Assembly: GCA_013152145.1 (NCBI GenBank)
Contig: JAADGW010000048.1
Coordinates: 1 to 38,851 of the forward strand
Length of the DNA stretch: 38,851 nucleotides
Source of the DNA: Deltaproteobacteria bacterium
Lineage (GTDB): Bacteria; Desulfobacterota; Desulfuromonadia; Desulfuromonadales; Geopsychrobacteraceae
Direction: 5' to 3'
Part shown: positions 1 to 7,829 of the stretch, in pieces
How the letters are laid out: each line of letters opens with the position of its first letter
Numbering within the stretch: position 1 is the first letter of the stretch
Made by a program: the position numbers and the translations under genes
Notes under the pieces: model-generated
Seen by the model: the letters and a program-made list of their open reading frames with translations, nothing else
Databases searched by the model: none
Told to the model about the DNA's origin: nothing

Positions 1-212
1 AGCGCCTGGCGGACATCCCGCTGCATCCTGCGCAGGGCCATTTCCGCCTGATCAACCAGTCGGGTGCGGCGTGACAGGTCGAGGTAACCGGTCACCGGTT
101 TGACAATCAGCGAGCCGCCGATGGCCGCAATAATTCCGGCGACCACAATGACGACGACCAGCTCGATCAGGGTAAAACCTTTATTATCAGCAACGCTGCA
201 CGATCGTGACAT
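1..212 (-). CDS. mshO: MshO-like minor pilin, N-terminal part (cut by window edge)
   Basis: This is the first 70 codons of a type IV prepilin-like protein that runs off the left edge. It starts at ATG (212), seven bases after the mshD stop, so it is the next gene of the same operon. Residues 11-30 form a type III prepilin leader: KGFTLIELVVVIVVAGI, with peptidase cleavage expected after the Gly and Glu at mature position 5. The region after the hydrophobic helix (RTRLVDQAEMALRRMQRDVRQAL) resembles MshO, the large minor pilin of MSHA systems, and the position after mshD fits the classical mshA-C-D-O order. MshO-type proteins are thought to act in the tip or initiation complex of the pilus. Assignment rests on partial sequence and synteny. 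Confidence 0.75.
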   Translation of the reverse strand, partial: MSRSCSVADNKGFTLIELVVVIVVAGIIAAIGGSLIVKPVTGYLDLSRRTRLVDQAEMALRRMQRDVRQA

Positions 213-219
213 CACCACC

Positions 220-690
220 TCAGTACGGCGCCCGGTAACCGGTCAGGGTCAGGGCTTCACCCGCGGGATCGGTGACGGTAATATCTATTCTCAAACCATT
301 CACCACCGGAGAACCGAACGGCTGACCGGCAACCGAAACCGCAACCCCGTAACCGGCCAGGCCACTGATCGCGGTACCGGTCTGATCGGCCACGCCGCTA
401 TCGGCAAGTCCGTTGTAATCGCAAACATTATCGTACTGATTGCGGGTCGCCTCGGGCGTCGGGCAGAGAGTGCCGTCATCGGGATCGAGATAAGCCTTGA
501 GGGTCACTTCCTCCATATAGGCTTCAGCGACGGCAATCGCCTGCTGCCGCAGCAGCGGATCGGCAGAATGCCTGGTCGTGTAATTCATCACCAGCAGCAC
601 CCCACCCAGGGCAACGGAAATAACAATCATCGCCAGAACCAGCTCGATCAGGGTCACGCCGGCCTGCTTATTCAGTCGCTGTCGGCTCAT
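220..690 (-). CDS. mshD: MshD-like minor pilin
   Basis: A 156-residue prepilin-like protein. A short basic leader (MSRQRLNKQAG) is followed by VTLIELVLAMIVISVALGGVLL, a class III prepilin cleavage site (Gly, then Glu at +5) with the N-terminal helix that inserts in the inner membrane and packs in the fibre. The body has Cys at about 81 and 90 that could form a disulfide. The size, the MEEVTLKAYLDP region after the helix and the position between mshC and mshO match MshD. The start overlaps the mshC stop by 4 bases (ATGA), so translation is probably coupled. It is expected to be processed by a PilD-type peptidase encoded elsewhere. Confidence 0.82.
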   Translation of the reverse strand: MSRQRLNKQAGVTLIELVLAMIVISVALGGVLLVMNYTTRHSADPLLRQQAIAVAEAYMEEVTLKAYLDPDDGTLCPTPEATRNQYDNVCDYNGLADSGVADQTGTAISGLAGYGVAVSVAGQPFGSPVVNGLRIDITVTDPAGEALTLTGYRAPY

Positions 691-1133
691 GGCGCATCCA
701 CATAACCGGTTTCAGCGATGACGCTGAAATTTTTATCGCCGAGGGTGATTGTCGCAGCACTGGAACTGCGGCCCATGGCATCAAAAATAAAACTGGCGGG
801 TGAGGCTGAAAAGCTGACACCGGAGACCGTCCCCCCGTTCACCGGGAAGCCGGTCAGGTCGGCAAAGGGACCGCTGCTGCAACCGCTGGAGTGCTGTCGC
901 AAAACATAACGATTGCCGGAGACCGCAAACTGGACCTCGCAACCGCTGGCCACGGCCAATTTCTGTGCATAGCGCACCGCCCCGGCAACCTCATCGTAGG
1001 CGGCGCGACTGCGGAAGGTATCAAAATCGACAAAGCGCGGCATGACAAAGACCGAAAGGATCCCCAGCAGCAGGATCACCACCACCAGCTCAATCATCGT
1101 AAAACCGGACTGTCGCCAGCGATAACCACACAT
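687..1133 (-). CDS. mshC: MshC-like minor pilin
   Basis: A 148-residue prepilin-like protein with leader MCGYRWRQSG and helix FTMIELVVVILLLGILSVF, a standard class III prepilin site with Glu at +5. The downstream RAAYDEVAGAVRYAQKLAVASGC segment is typical of MshC/FimT-type minor pseudopilins (helix ending YAQKLAV), followed by a beta-rich globular half. It lies 100 bp after mshA with a terminator-like hairpin in between, and overlaps mshD by 4 bases. Role: minor component of the MSHA-type pilus, probably in initiation or tip assembly at the inner membrane. Confidence 0.85.
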   Translation of the reverse strand: MCGYRWRQSGFTMIELVVVILLLGILSVFVMPRFVDFDTFRSRAAYDEVAGAVRYAQKLAVASGCEVQFAVSGNRYVLRQHSSGCSSGPFADLTGFPVNGGTVSGVSFSASPASFIFDAMGRSSSAATITLGDKNFSVIAETGYVDAP

Positions 1134-1142
1134 CTCATCCCC

Positions 1143-1178
1143 AAAAAACAGAACGGGACCATATCGCAGGCCCCGTTC
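1143..1178 (-). terminator. Hairpin with U-tract after mshA
   Basis: On the minus strand the arms GAACGGGGCC and GGTCCCGTTC (one mismatch) enclose an 8-base loop and are followed by TGTTTTTT. It sits 56 bp past the mshA stop and before mshC, inside the operon. A partial terminator here would leave mshA mRNA in excess over mshC, D and O, which suits a major pilin. Confidence 0.7.
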
Positions 1179-1233
1179 ACCGGATTAAAAACTATCTGGG
1201 CCCCTCAGACACAATCCAGGGCAGCAGCTCAGG

Positions 1234-1683
1234 TTACTGGCAGCCGGTTTTTGTCGCCGCCGCAGATGCCGCGGTGACAACGCCTCCTGAAGAGGTTGCC
1301 GCTGCGTAAACCACCGCACAGCTTGCCGGGGTCGGAGCACCAATAAGGTGGAACTCACCAGCAGCCGTCGTCACGTCAAAACCGTCGGCCGTTACGGCAC
1401 CGACAATCCCGGTAGATGATTTGGCCGGATAGCCGTAGACCAGGTCGACGTCGATCCCTTCCATCTTGATCGTGCCGGTCGCACCGGTCTGGCCTTTGAC
1501 CAGAGCCTGTGCGTGGGCGATGGCGGTTGCACTACGGACCGCACCGAGCATCCCGTCAACGGCGGATTCACGGGCATCAATCTGCATATCGACAAATTTC
1601 GGCACCGCAACGGCAGCTAAAATCCCCAGGATAACAATGACAACCACCAGTTCGATCAAGGTAAAACCTTTTTCATTGCGCAT
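1234..1683 (-). CDS. mshA: MSHA-type major pilin
   Basis: A 149-residue prepilin. The very short leader MRNEKG precedes FTLIELVVVIVILGILAAVAVPKFVD, the classical type IVa pilin helix with Glu5. The segment QIDARESAVDGMLGAVRSATAIAHAQ is characteristic of MshA proteins, and two Cys (about 122 and 148) would form the C-terminal disulfide loop. A GAGGAG ribosome-binding site lies about 9 bases before the ATG. The gene is flanked by a palindromic MITE upstream (1753-1792) and a terminator-like hairpin downstream, the latter compatible with high, separate expression. It is the structural subunit of the MSHA-type pilus used by relatives for attachment. Confidence 0.92.
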   Translation of the reverse strand: MRNEKGFTLIELVVVIVILGILAAVAVPKFVDMQIDARESAVDGMLGAVRSATAIAHAQALVKGQTGATGTIKMEGIDVDLVYGYPAKSSTGIVGAVTADGFDVTTAAGEFHLIGAPTPASCAVVYAAATSSGGVVTAASAAATKTGCQ

Positions 1684-1752
1684 TTTCAGACTCCTCTGTT
1701 TCGGCCTGACAAACAGTTTTTGTCAGCAACTATTGAGAACCTTAAACTTTCG

Positions 1753-1792
1753 GTAAACTATTCAGCCATCCATCGCGGCGCTGAATAGTTAC
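1753..1792. mobile_element. Minimal IS66-type MITE copy 1 (40 bp), upstream of mshA
   Basis: Ends GTAAACTATTCAGC (one extra A) and GCTGAATAGTTAC are inverted repeats around a 13-base interior. The element is flanked by a perfect 8-bp direct repeat AACTTTCG at 1745-1752 and 1793-1800, a target-site duplication. The right duplication abuts the stop codon of the preceding gene at 1801. Ends starting GTAA plus an 8-bp duplication are the hallmark of the IS66 family; no transposase is encoded. The interior matches the right interior of the longer copies, so this is a deletion derivative. It lies in the 117-bp gap before mshA. Confidence 0.85.
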
Positions 1793-1800
1793 AACTTTCG

Positions 1801-2349
1801 TTAATCAGAAGTTTTCCGCCAATGATACGGTTCAATCGGCCGCAGTGACAGTCCCGACAGATAGCTTTTGGTTCCTGCGCCCTGCTTCTTTTCGGAATAA
1901 ACCGGGTAAATCCTGAACCTGGCCCGGGCCGGTTTCAGCTCGCTCGCAAAATAATCTTGATGAACCACCAGATAAATCAAGGCCTTGTCGTCAGTGTCGA
2001 AATACCAGCTGCCTTTTTCAACCTCGCCCGCATCCCGATGACTGACAGCGCCGATGTAACTTCTCGGCTTTTCCGCCAACAGGTCCATCGGGTTACTGTT
2101 CACCAGCTGTTGCAGGCCGACCATATTCCCGGCCAGAAAATGCCCGGCCACCTGCATACCGATCGCACTGCGCAGAGCACCCAGATCCTGTTCCACCGAC
2201 GTTCGTTCAACATCAACCAGCAATCGGTTGAAGCGATTCAGAGCAACCGCAATGAGAAGGCTGATGACGGTAATAACAATTAACAGCTCAAGAAAGGAGA
2301 AACCGCCATTCCCTACAATCGGCCTGTTTTTACCATAATGAGCTTTCAC
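1801..2349 (-). CDS. MshB/MshF-position prepilin-like protein
   Basis: A 182-residue protein with prepilin signal: leader MKAHYGKNRPIVGNGG, then FSFLELLIVITVISLLIAVALNRFNRLL, with Gly before the cleavage site and Glu at +5. It sits between mshG and mshA, where MSHA loci carry mshF and mshB. The prepilin leader favours a MshB-like minor pilin, although the body (about residues 60-180, with few Cys and several basic stretches near the end) is not closely recognisable to me. The RBS is poor: the ATG at 2349 lies 49 bp after mshG. Expected in the inner membrane and pilus tip complex. The stop codon is immediately next to the target duplication of MITE copy 1. Confidence 0.7.
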   Translation of the reverse strand: MKAHYGKNRPIVGNGGFSFLELLIVITVISLLIAVALNRFNRLLVDVERTSVEQDLGALRSAIGMQVAGHFLAGNMVGLQQLVNSNPMDLLAEKPRSYIGAVSHRDAGEVEKGSWYFDTDDKALIYLVVHQDYFASELKPARARFRIYPVYSEKKQGAGTKSYLSGLSLRPIEPYHWRKTSD

Positions 2350-2398
2350 TTATGAAGTATCCCTTAAGAAGACTAATTAATCAACTCTAAATTATCGC

Positions 2399-3622
2399 CT
2401 ATCTTGAAATACTGGACAAATTCCACATCGGCAGAAAAACACCGAGCGCCAGCACCAGCACCATGCCGCCGATAATGATGATCATGATCGGCTCGATGGC
2501 ACTGGAGAGATTCTTCAGGTCGTAGTCAACTTCACGCTCATAAAACTGGGCGACATCCTCCAGCATGGTATCGACGGCACCGGTCTCCTCACCGACGGCC
2601 AGCATCTGCAGTACCAGCGGAGTAAACATACCGGTCTGCGTAGCACTGCGGGTCAGGGTGTCACCACGCTCCACGCCATTTCTGATTTCCTCAATTTTTT
2701 CACCGACGTAAGTATTCCCAATCGCCCGAGCGGTAAATCCGAGCGCCTGGGTCAACGGCACACCGGCGCCGAAACTCATATTAAAAGCACGGGAAAAACG
2801 CACCAGGGTCGAACGCAGGATGATATCGCCGACCAGGGGCAATTTCAGCTTGTAGCGATCCCAGGCATAACGGCCCTGCCGGGTCTTCAGGACTTGCCTG
2901 ACAATAAAAAACAACGAAAAGACCAGACTAAGAACCAGCGGCCAGTAGCTCAGCATAAAATCTGAGATACCGAGCAAGATCCGCGTCGCCAGCGGCAACT
3001 CGGCGTGCAACCCGGCAAATACTTTTTCAAAGGCAGGGATGACAAACAGGCTGATAAAAATGATCGCAAAGAAAATGGCGATAATCACAAAGGTCGGGTA
3101 ACGCAGCGCTGACTTGACCCGGTTGATGGTGTCCTTTTCCCGCTCAAAATAAATCGCCAGCTGCCGAAACACATCATCAAGTTTACCGGTCGCCTCACCG
3201 ACCTGCACCAACCGACACAATAACGGGGGAAAGGCCTTGGGATGATTGGCAAAGGCACCGGAGAGTTCCTGCCCCCCCTCAAGACCTTCGACCACAGCGG
3301 CCAACGCTTCACCCAGCGTCGGGTTGCGGGCCGTTTCAACCAGCCCACGCAGAGCCCGGGTGATCGGCACTCCGGCGGTGGTCAGCGTGTACATCTGGCG
3401 ACAGAAAAGAATCAGATCGTCAAGCCCGACCTTGCTCCGCCGCCGGATTCTCAGCCGTTGGCCAAGCGGCAGGTCCTGTTTACCGGCGGTTTCGACAATC
3501 GTGATCGGGGTGACATGGCTGGCCTGAAACTGGCTGGCTACCGCCTCGGCAGAGATCGCCTCGACCTGCCCTTCGAGCAGCTTGCCGTCAGCATCTCTGG
3601 CTTTGTAATGAAAAAAGGGCAT
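2399..3622 (-). CDS. mshG: MSHA pilus inner-membrane platform protein MshG (PilC/GspF family)
   Basis: A 407-residue polytopic membrane protein of the GspF/PilC family. Two repeated T2SSF domains (about residues 70-195 and 273-395) each end in long hydrophobic helices (YPTFVIIAIFFAIIFISLFVIPAF near 170-195 and PIMIIIIGGMVLVLALGVFLPMW near the C terminus); a further membrane segment lies around 220-245. The N terminus (FHYKARDADGKLLEGQVEA) and the LTTAGVPITRAL and GAGVPLTQAL motifs are standard for the family. It couples the ATPase MshE to pilin insertion. It lies 11 bp downstream of mshE in the same operon. Confidence 0.93.
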   Translation of the reverse strand: MPFFHYKARDADGKLLEGQVEAISAEAVASQFQASHVTPITIVETAGKQDLPLGQRLRIRRRSKVGLDDLILFCRQMYTLTTAGVPITRALRGLVETARNPTLGEALAAVVEGLEGGQELSGAFANHPKAFPPLLCRLVQVGEATGKLDDVFRQLAIYFEREKDTINRVKSALRYPTFVIIAIFFAIIFISLFVIPAFEKVFAGLHAELPLATRILLGISDFMLSYWPLVLSLVFSLFFIVRQVLKTRQGRYAWDRYKLKLPLVGDIILRSTLVRFSRAFNMSFGAGVPLTQALGFTARAIGNTYVGEKIEEIRNGVERGDTLTRSATQTGMFTPLVLQMLAVGEETGAVDTMLEDVAQFYEREVDYDLKNLSSAIEPIMIIIIGGMVLVLALGVFLPMWNLSSISR

Positions 3623-3633
3623 TTAATCTTCTC

Positions 3634-5427
3634 TCACAAAGTCGTGTCGGCCGGCTCCGCCGGGGCCGGGTTGAGCGCGGCTTTTTGTGCGGCCATGGTG
3701 GTTTCATCGATCTGCCCACCGATTCGCAGCACCTCTTCCATACTGGTCACCCCGTTGAGGGCCAATATCAGGGCATTCTCCGCCAGGCTGCGGAAACCCG
3801 GTTGCTGCTGAGCCAGTTCGGCAAACGCGGCACTATCGTTGTTGCGCAGGGCATTCGCCAACTCAAAATCAATTTCCAGCAGTTCAAAAATACCGATCCG
3901 CCCCGAATAGCCGGTATTATTGCAGGACGGACAGCCCCCCCCGGTCATGTATTCGGCCGCCGTCAGCGGCAGTTTCATCCGTCCGGCATAGCTTTCCAGC
4001 CAGTTACGACTGGCGGCATCGAGAGTATCGATCTTCTGGCAACTGGTACAGATCCGCCGGACCAGCCGTTGGGCCAGAACCGCACGCAGGGAACTGGCCA
4101 CCACGTACCCTTCAGTGCCCATTTCGACCAGACGCAGGGCGGTACTGACCGAATCGTTGGTATGCAGCGTCGAAAGCACCAGGTGACCGGTCATGGCAGC
4201 CCGCAGGGCAATATCACTGGTTTCCTTGTCACGCATCTCACCGACCATGACGATGTCGGGATCCTGCCGCAGTCCGGCGCGCAACACCCGGGCGAAATCG
4301 AGACCGATTTTCGGATGCACCTGCACCTGATTGATACGCGGCAGCCGGTATTCCACCGGATCTTCGACGGTGATGATCTTTTTCGTTTCCTGATTCAGCT
4401 CATTCAACGCACCGTACAGGGTGGTGGTTTTCCCGCTGCCGGTCGGCCCGGTGACCAACACCAGTCCATTGGGACGATGTAACTGCTTATGAAACCGGTC
4501 AAGCAACTCCGGCGGCATGCCGATCTGCTCCAACCTGAGGATTCCGCCCGATTGATCGAGCAGCCGCATAACCACCGCTTCACCATACTGCAGCGGCATG
4601 GTCGAAAGGCGGATATCGATACTCTTGCCTTTGACACGGATATTGAAACGGCCGTCCTGCGGCAGACGACGCTCCGAAATATCGAGTCCGCAGACCAGCT
4701 TCAGCCGCGACACCAGAGCCGGGGCAATCCGCTTCTCCTTCATCACCTGCTCATGGAGAATACCGTCGATCCGCTGGCGGATCCGCAACACCTTTTCATC
4801 CGGCTCGATATGGATGTCGGACGCGCCGACCTGAATCGCATCCTCGAAGAGAGACCGTAACAGGCGCACAACCGGAGCATCTTCGACATCGGCTTCGGCC
4901 AGCAGCTGGTCGAGGTTGCTGTCCCCCTGCGAAAGCTCCTCCCCCAGCTCTTCGGCAATGCTGACGATTTCCTGAGTCCGCCGGTAGACGATATCCAGCA
5001 CCTTGAGCAGTTCCGCCTCGTTGACAACCGCAATATCGATCGGGCGTTTAAGAATTTTCGCCAGTTCATCGTAGGCGTGAAGGTCGGTCGGATCAGCCAG
5101 ACCGACCAGCATGCGCTCATTTTGCAACGCCAGCGCGATAGCCCGGAATCGGCGGGCGGCGGTCTCCGGCATCAGCCGGACAACATCCGGCTGGTAGTTG
5201 TAGTGCTTCAGGTCGATGTACGGCAGATCCAGCTGGCTGGCAAGAAATTCGTGAAACTGTTGCGAGGTGACCAGATTCAGCTGCATCAGAGTATTACCCA
5301 GTTTGGCACCGGTTTTTTTCTGCATTGACAGAGCATGCAGCAACTGCTCTTCAGTGATGACGCCGCGGCGGACCAGCAGATCGCCGATCCGGATTTTTTT
5401 ACGTGGCGCAGGCTGTTCAGGTGTCAT
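3634..5427 (-). CDS. mshE: MSHA pilus extension ATPase MshE with MshEN domain
   Basis: A 597-residue GspE/PilB-type secretion ATPase that powers pilin polymerisation at the cytoplasmic face. Residues about 13-150 are an MshEN domain with two tandem RxGxxL-type motifs (RIGDLLVRRGVITEEQLLHAL and the AKLGNTLMQLNLV copy), which in characterised MshE binds cyclic di-GMP. The catalytic half has Walker A GPTGSGKT at 327-334, an Asp box around EDPVEY (355), Walker B region DPDIVMVGEMRD (about 389-400), a His box GHLVLSTLHTND, and a zinc-binding Cys quartet C460, C463, C499, C502. All key residues are present. It starts at ATG 24 bp after mshN. Confidence 0.94.
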   Translation of the reverse strand: MTPEQPAPRKKIRIGDLLVRRGVITEEQLLHALSMQKKTGAKLGNTLMQLNLVTSQQFHEFLASQLDLPYIDLKHYNYQPDVVRLMPETAARRFRAIALALQNERMLVGLADPTDLHAYDELAKILKRPIDIAVVNEAELLKVLDIVYRRTQEIVSIAEELGEELSQGDSNLDQLLAEADVEDAPVVRLLRSLFEDAIQVGASDIHIEPDEKVLRIRQRIDGILHEQVMKEKRIAPALVSRLKLVCGLDISERRLPQDGRFNIRVKGKSIDIRLSTMPLQYGEAVVMRLLDQSGGILRLEQIGMPPELLDRFHKQLHRPNGLVLVTGPTGSGKTTTLYGALNELNQETKKIITVEDPVEYRLPRINQVQVHPKIGLDFARVLRAGLRQDPDIVMVGEMRDKETSDIALRAAMTGHLVLSTLHTNDSVSTALRLVEMGTEGYVVASSLRAVLAQRLVRRICTSCQKIDTLDAASRNWLESYAGRMKLPLTAAEYMTGGGCPSCNNTGYSGRIGIFELLEIDFELANALRNNDSAAFAELAQQQPGFRSLAENALILALNGVTSMEEVLRIGGQIDETTMAAQKAALNPAPAEPADTTL

Positions 5428-5450
5428 TTGTCATCCTCAAAAAGTCATGG

Positions 5451-6896
5451 TTACAGGTTCTGCAACCGATCACGAATATAATCCTGCAGATCCGGACGCA
5501 AACCCGGCAGCAGCAGCGCCTGTCGATAGGCGGCCTTGGCCTTGGCATAAGCCCCCGCTTGATCTAAAGAGATCGCCAACCCCATCCACCAGAGCGATTC
5601 CTGGGGACGGTATTGCAGTAAGCGCATATAATTTTTCACCGCCGCCGAATGCTTGCCGACCTCCTGCTGCAAGGCCGCCAACAACGCATAGTATTCAAGA
5701 TCACTACCGATTTCAGGCCGTGGTTCGGTTTGCAGGATTTTTATCGCCTGCTCCTGCTGACCTGCGGCCAACAACTGCCGGGCATAGTTTTTACGCAGGT
5801 CAGGGTTGTCGGGGTGGAGCTGCAGACCGAGCTTCAGCTGTTTTTCCGCCTCACTCTGCCGTTGCAGCTTCTGCAGCAGCGCGATCAGCTGCAGGCGGGC
5901 GTCCAGCAAACGCGGCTGCAGGATCAGGGCATGCGACAAGGTCGCCTCAGCGGCGGGATAGTCTTTTCGTTGCAATAATTCGAGAGCTGACCGGTAAGCC
6001 TGCGCCGCCTGCTCTTCACGACTTACAACAGCCGTTTTTTTCTTTATCTTTTTCGCAGTGACGGAAACCTTTTTCGCTGCTTTATCCATCGCCGAAGCCA
6101 CATCAACCATACTCATCTGTCGTTCAGACTCGGAACCGACGGCCGGTTGCCGGGTATAAAACTCGACCAGCAGCCGCTGGCCGTGGAATTGATCCGCCGG
6201 TAACTTGAAGGTCTTCACCGCAAGCTTCCGGCTCAATCCAACCAGCAGCTGCAGACCCTCTTTTCCTGCCTGCAGACTGATCCGCTTGAGCAACGGCCCC
6301 TTTAACCGCGGAAGCTTCAAGGCCGCCCCCACTCCGGTCTTTTGAAACTGAATGCTCACCTGTTTGCCGGTTGGCCCCTGTAATTTCCAGAGATATTCGG
6401 GAAGCTGCTCAAATTCAAACAGCAAACGCGCTGAACCGATCGTTTCCAGAACTCCCAGGTTCAACAGCGTTGAGGCCGAATTGCCCGCGGCGACCTGCGA
6501 TGTTATCAGCACCGCCGGAGTCGGGGAGACCGGAGAGCTCGTCGCAGAGGATTTCGCTGCTGACGATTTCCTCCCGGGCGCAACCTGCTGCGGTACACCC
6601 TTCTCTTCCAGTGCGGCAAACAATTCCTGTCCCCGGACAATAGCAACCCGCTGCGACTGTTCATCCGCTGGGACCAGCCTGATCCCCGGTTTTGATATCA
6701 ACAAGTCCCGGGGGAAGAAATTCAGCCCGAACCAGATCAGTCCGATCAGCACCACTCCGCCGCCGATCATGATGATCAATCGCCGCGAAAAATTCCGCCG
6801 GCCGACCACAGCGGGCCGTTCACCACTCGGCAACGACCGACCATCCGTTTTGCGACGCTTTTCCAGGTCGCGCAACATCTGGTTGATCAGGCTCAT
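5451..6896 (-). CDS. mshN: MSHA biogenesis TPR protein MshN
   Basis: A 481-residue single-pass membrane protein. The N terminus MSLINQMLRDLEKRR is the conserved MshN/GspB-like start, followed by a transmembrane helix at about 43-64 and a long Lys/Ala-rich periplasmic stretch with a beta-rich section (about 145-250). The last 190 residues are TPR repeats (EEQAAQAYRSALELLQRKDYPAAEATL onward). MshN probably links the secretin and the ATPase MshM across the periplasm. It overlaps mshM by 4 bases (ATGA) and precedes mshE by 23 bp. Confidence 0.85.
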   Translation of the reverse strand: MSLINQMLRDLEKRRKTDGRSLPSGERPAVVGRRNFSRRLIIMIGGGVVLIGLIWFGLNFFPRDLLISKPGIRLVPADEQSQRVAIVRGQELFAALEEKGVPQQVAPGRKSSAAKSSATSSPVSPTPAVLITSQVAAGNSASTLLNLGVLETIGSARLLFEFEQLPEYLWKLQGPTGKQVSIQFQKTGVGAALKLPRLKGPLLKRISLQAGKEGLQLLVGLSRKLAVKTFKLPADQFHGQRLLVEFYTRQPAVGSESERQMSMVDVASAMDKAAKKVSVTAKKIKKKTAVVSREEQAAQAYRSALELLQRKDYPAAEATLSHALILQPRLLDARLQLIALLQKLQRQSEAEKQLKLGLQLHPDNPDLRKNYARQLLAAGQQEQAIKILQTEPRPEIGSDLEYYALLAALQQEVGKHSAAVKNYMRLLQYRPQESLWWMGLAISLDQAGAYAKAKAAYRQALLLPGLRPDLQDYIRDRLQNL

Positions 6897-7804
6897 AGCA
6901 ACGTCCTCAACAACAACAAGGTCGCCACGGCAACAACGATGATCGCACCTAGCTCGACAACAAAAGAATTCCCGCTGCCGGGTTCGGAAAGAGCCTGTTC
7001 TCCCCGGCTGTCTTTAATGGCCGCCACCACCAGAGACTTGTCGATCTGCTGCTGCCCCTTACCGTAAGCCGCGAGCAGGGATTTGTGGGCCAGCAGATTA
7101 ATCACTCGCGGTACCCCCTGACTGGCCTTGTACAGCAACCGCACTGCTGCCGGGTGAAACATCCCGGAGCCTTCGTAGCCGGCGACCTGCAGACGATGTT
7201 CGAGGTAACCGGCAACTTCCTGCGGCCGCAGTGTCGGCAAACGGTAGGAGTAGGTAATCCGCTGCCGCAACTGGCGCAAATCAGGCTGTGCCAGTCGCTG
7301 TTCGAATTCGGGCTGCGCAAAGAAAAAAATATGCAGCAGCTTCTCCTTCTCTGTTTCCAGGTTGCTCAGTAAGCGCAGCGCTTCCAGGCTCTGATACGGC
7401 ATCGCCTGGGCTTCATCGATCAGAACCACCAGCGGTCGGTTTAACTCGCGCAAACGGATCAACTCTTCAAGAATCCGCTGATTCAGATGTTGCACCGACG
7501 CCGCTGCCGGCACCTCAAGCTCCAGTTCACTGACGATCGCCTGATACAGTTCCCGGGGGGTCAGCAGGGGGTTGGGCAGGTAAACGGTGGCACAATCATT
7601 TTGCAGAACTTTCAACAGCTGCCGACAGAGCAGCGTTTTACCGGTGCCGACCTCGCCGATCACGCGGACGAACCCTTCACCGTTACGCAACGCCACCAGC
7701 AGCACATTCAGGGCTTCCTGATGACCACTGTAACGGTAGAAGTATTCAGTGTCCGGTGTCAGGGAGAAGGGTTTCTCCTTAAGGCCGAAAAACAGTTCGT
7801 ACAT
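6893..7804 (-). CDS. mshM: MSHA biogenesis ATPase MshM (ExeA-like AAA)
   Basis: A 303-residue ExeA/GspA-type AAA ATPase. It opens MYELFFGLKEKPFSLTPDTEYFY, the family signature, then Walker A GEVGTGKT at 50-57, Walker B LVVLIDEAQ near 126-133, and an arginine-rich sensor region (RQRITYSYRLPTL). A C-terminal transmembrane helix (residues about 280-302) anchors it in the inner membrane. By analogy with ExeA it would help install the secretin MshL with MshN. It lies 25 bp after mshL and its stop overlaps the mshN start. Confidence 0.9.
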   Translation of the reverse strand: MYELFFGLKEKPFSLTPDTEYFYRYSGHQEALNVLLVALRNGEGFVRVIGEVGTGKTLLCRQLLKVLQNDCATVYLPNPLLTPRELYQAIVSELELEVPAAASVQHLNQRILEELIRLRELNRPLVVLIDEAQAMPYQSLEALRLLSNLETEKEKLLHIFFFAQPEFEQRLAQPDLRQLRQRITYSYRLPTLRPQEVAGYLEHRLQVAGYEGSGMFHPAAVRLLYKASQGVPRVINLLAHKSLLAAYGKGQQQIDKSLVVAAIKDSRGEQALSEPGSGNSFVVELGAIIVVAVATLLLLRTLL

Positions 7805-7829
7805 GAATCAGATCCCATATGCTGACAAC

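Noticed and set aside
1707-1725. Hairpin in the mshA leader (TGACAAA / TTTGTCA) as a terminator
   Set aside because: It has no T-tract in the transcribed direction and lies just before the ribosome-binding site; it may stabilise the mRNA, but the evidence is thin.
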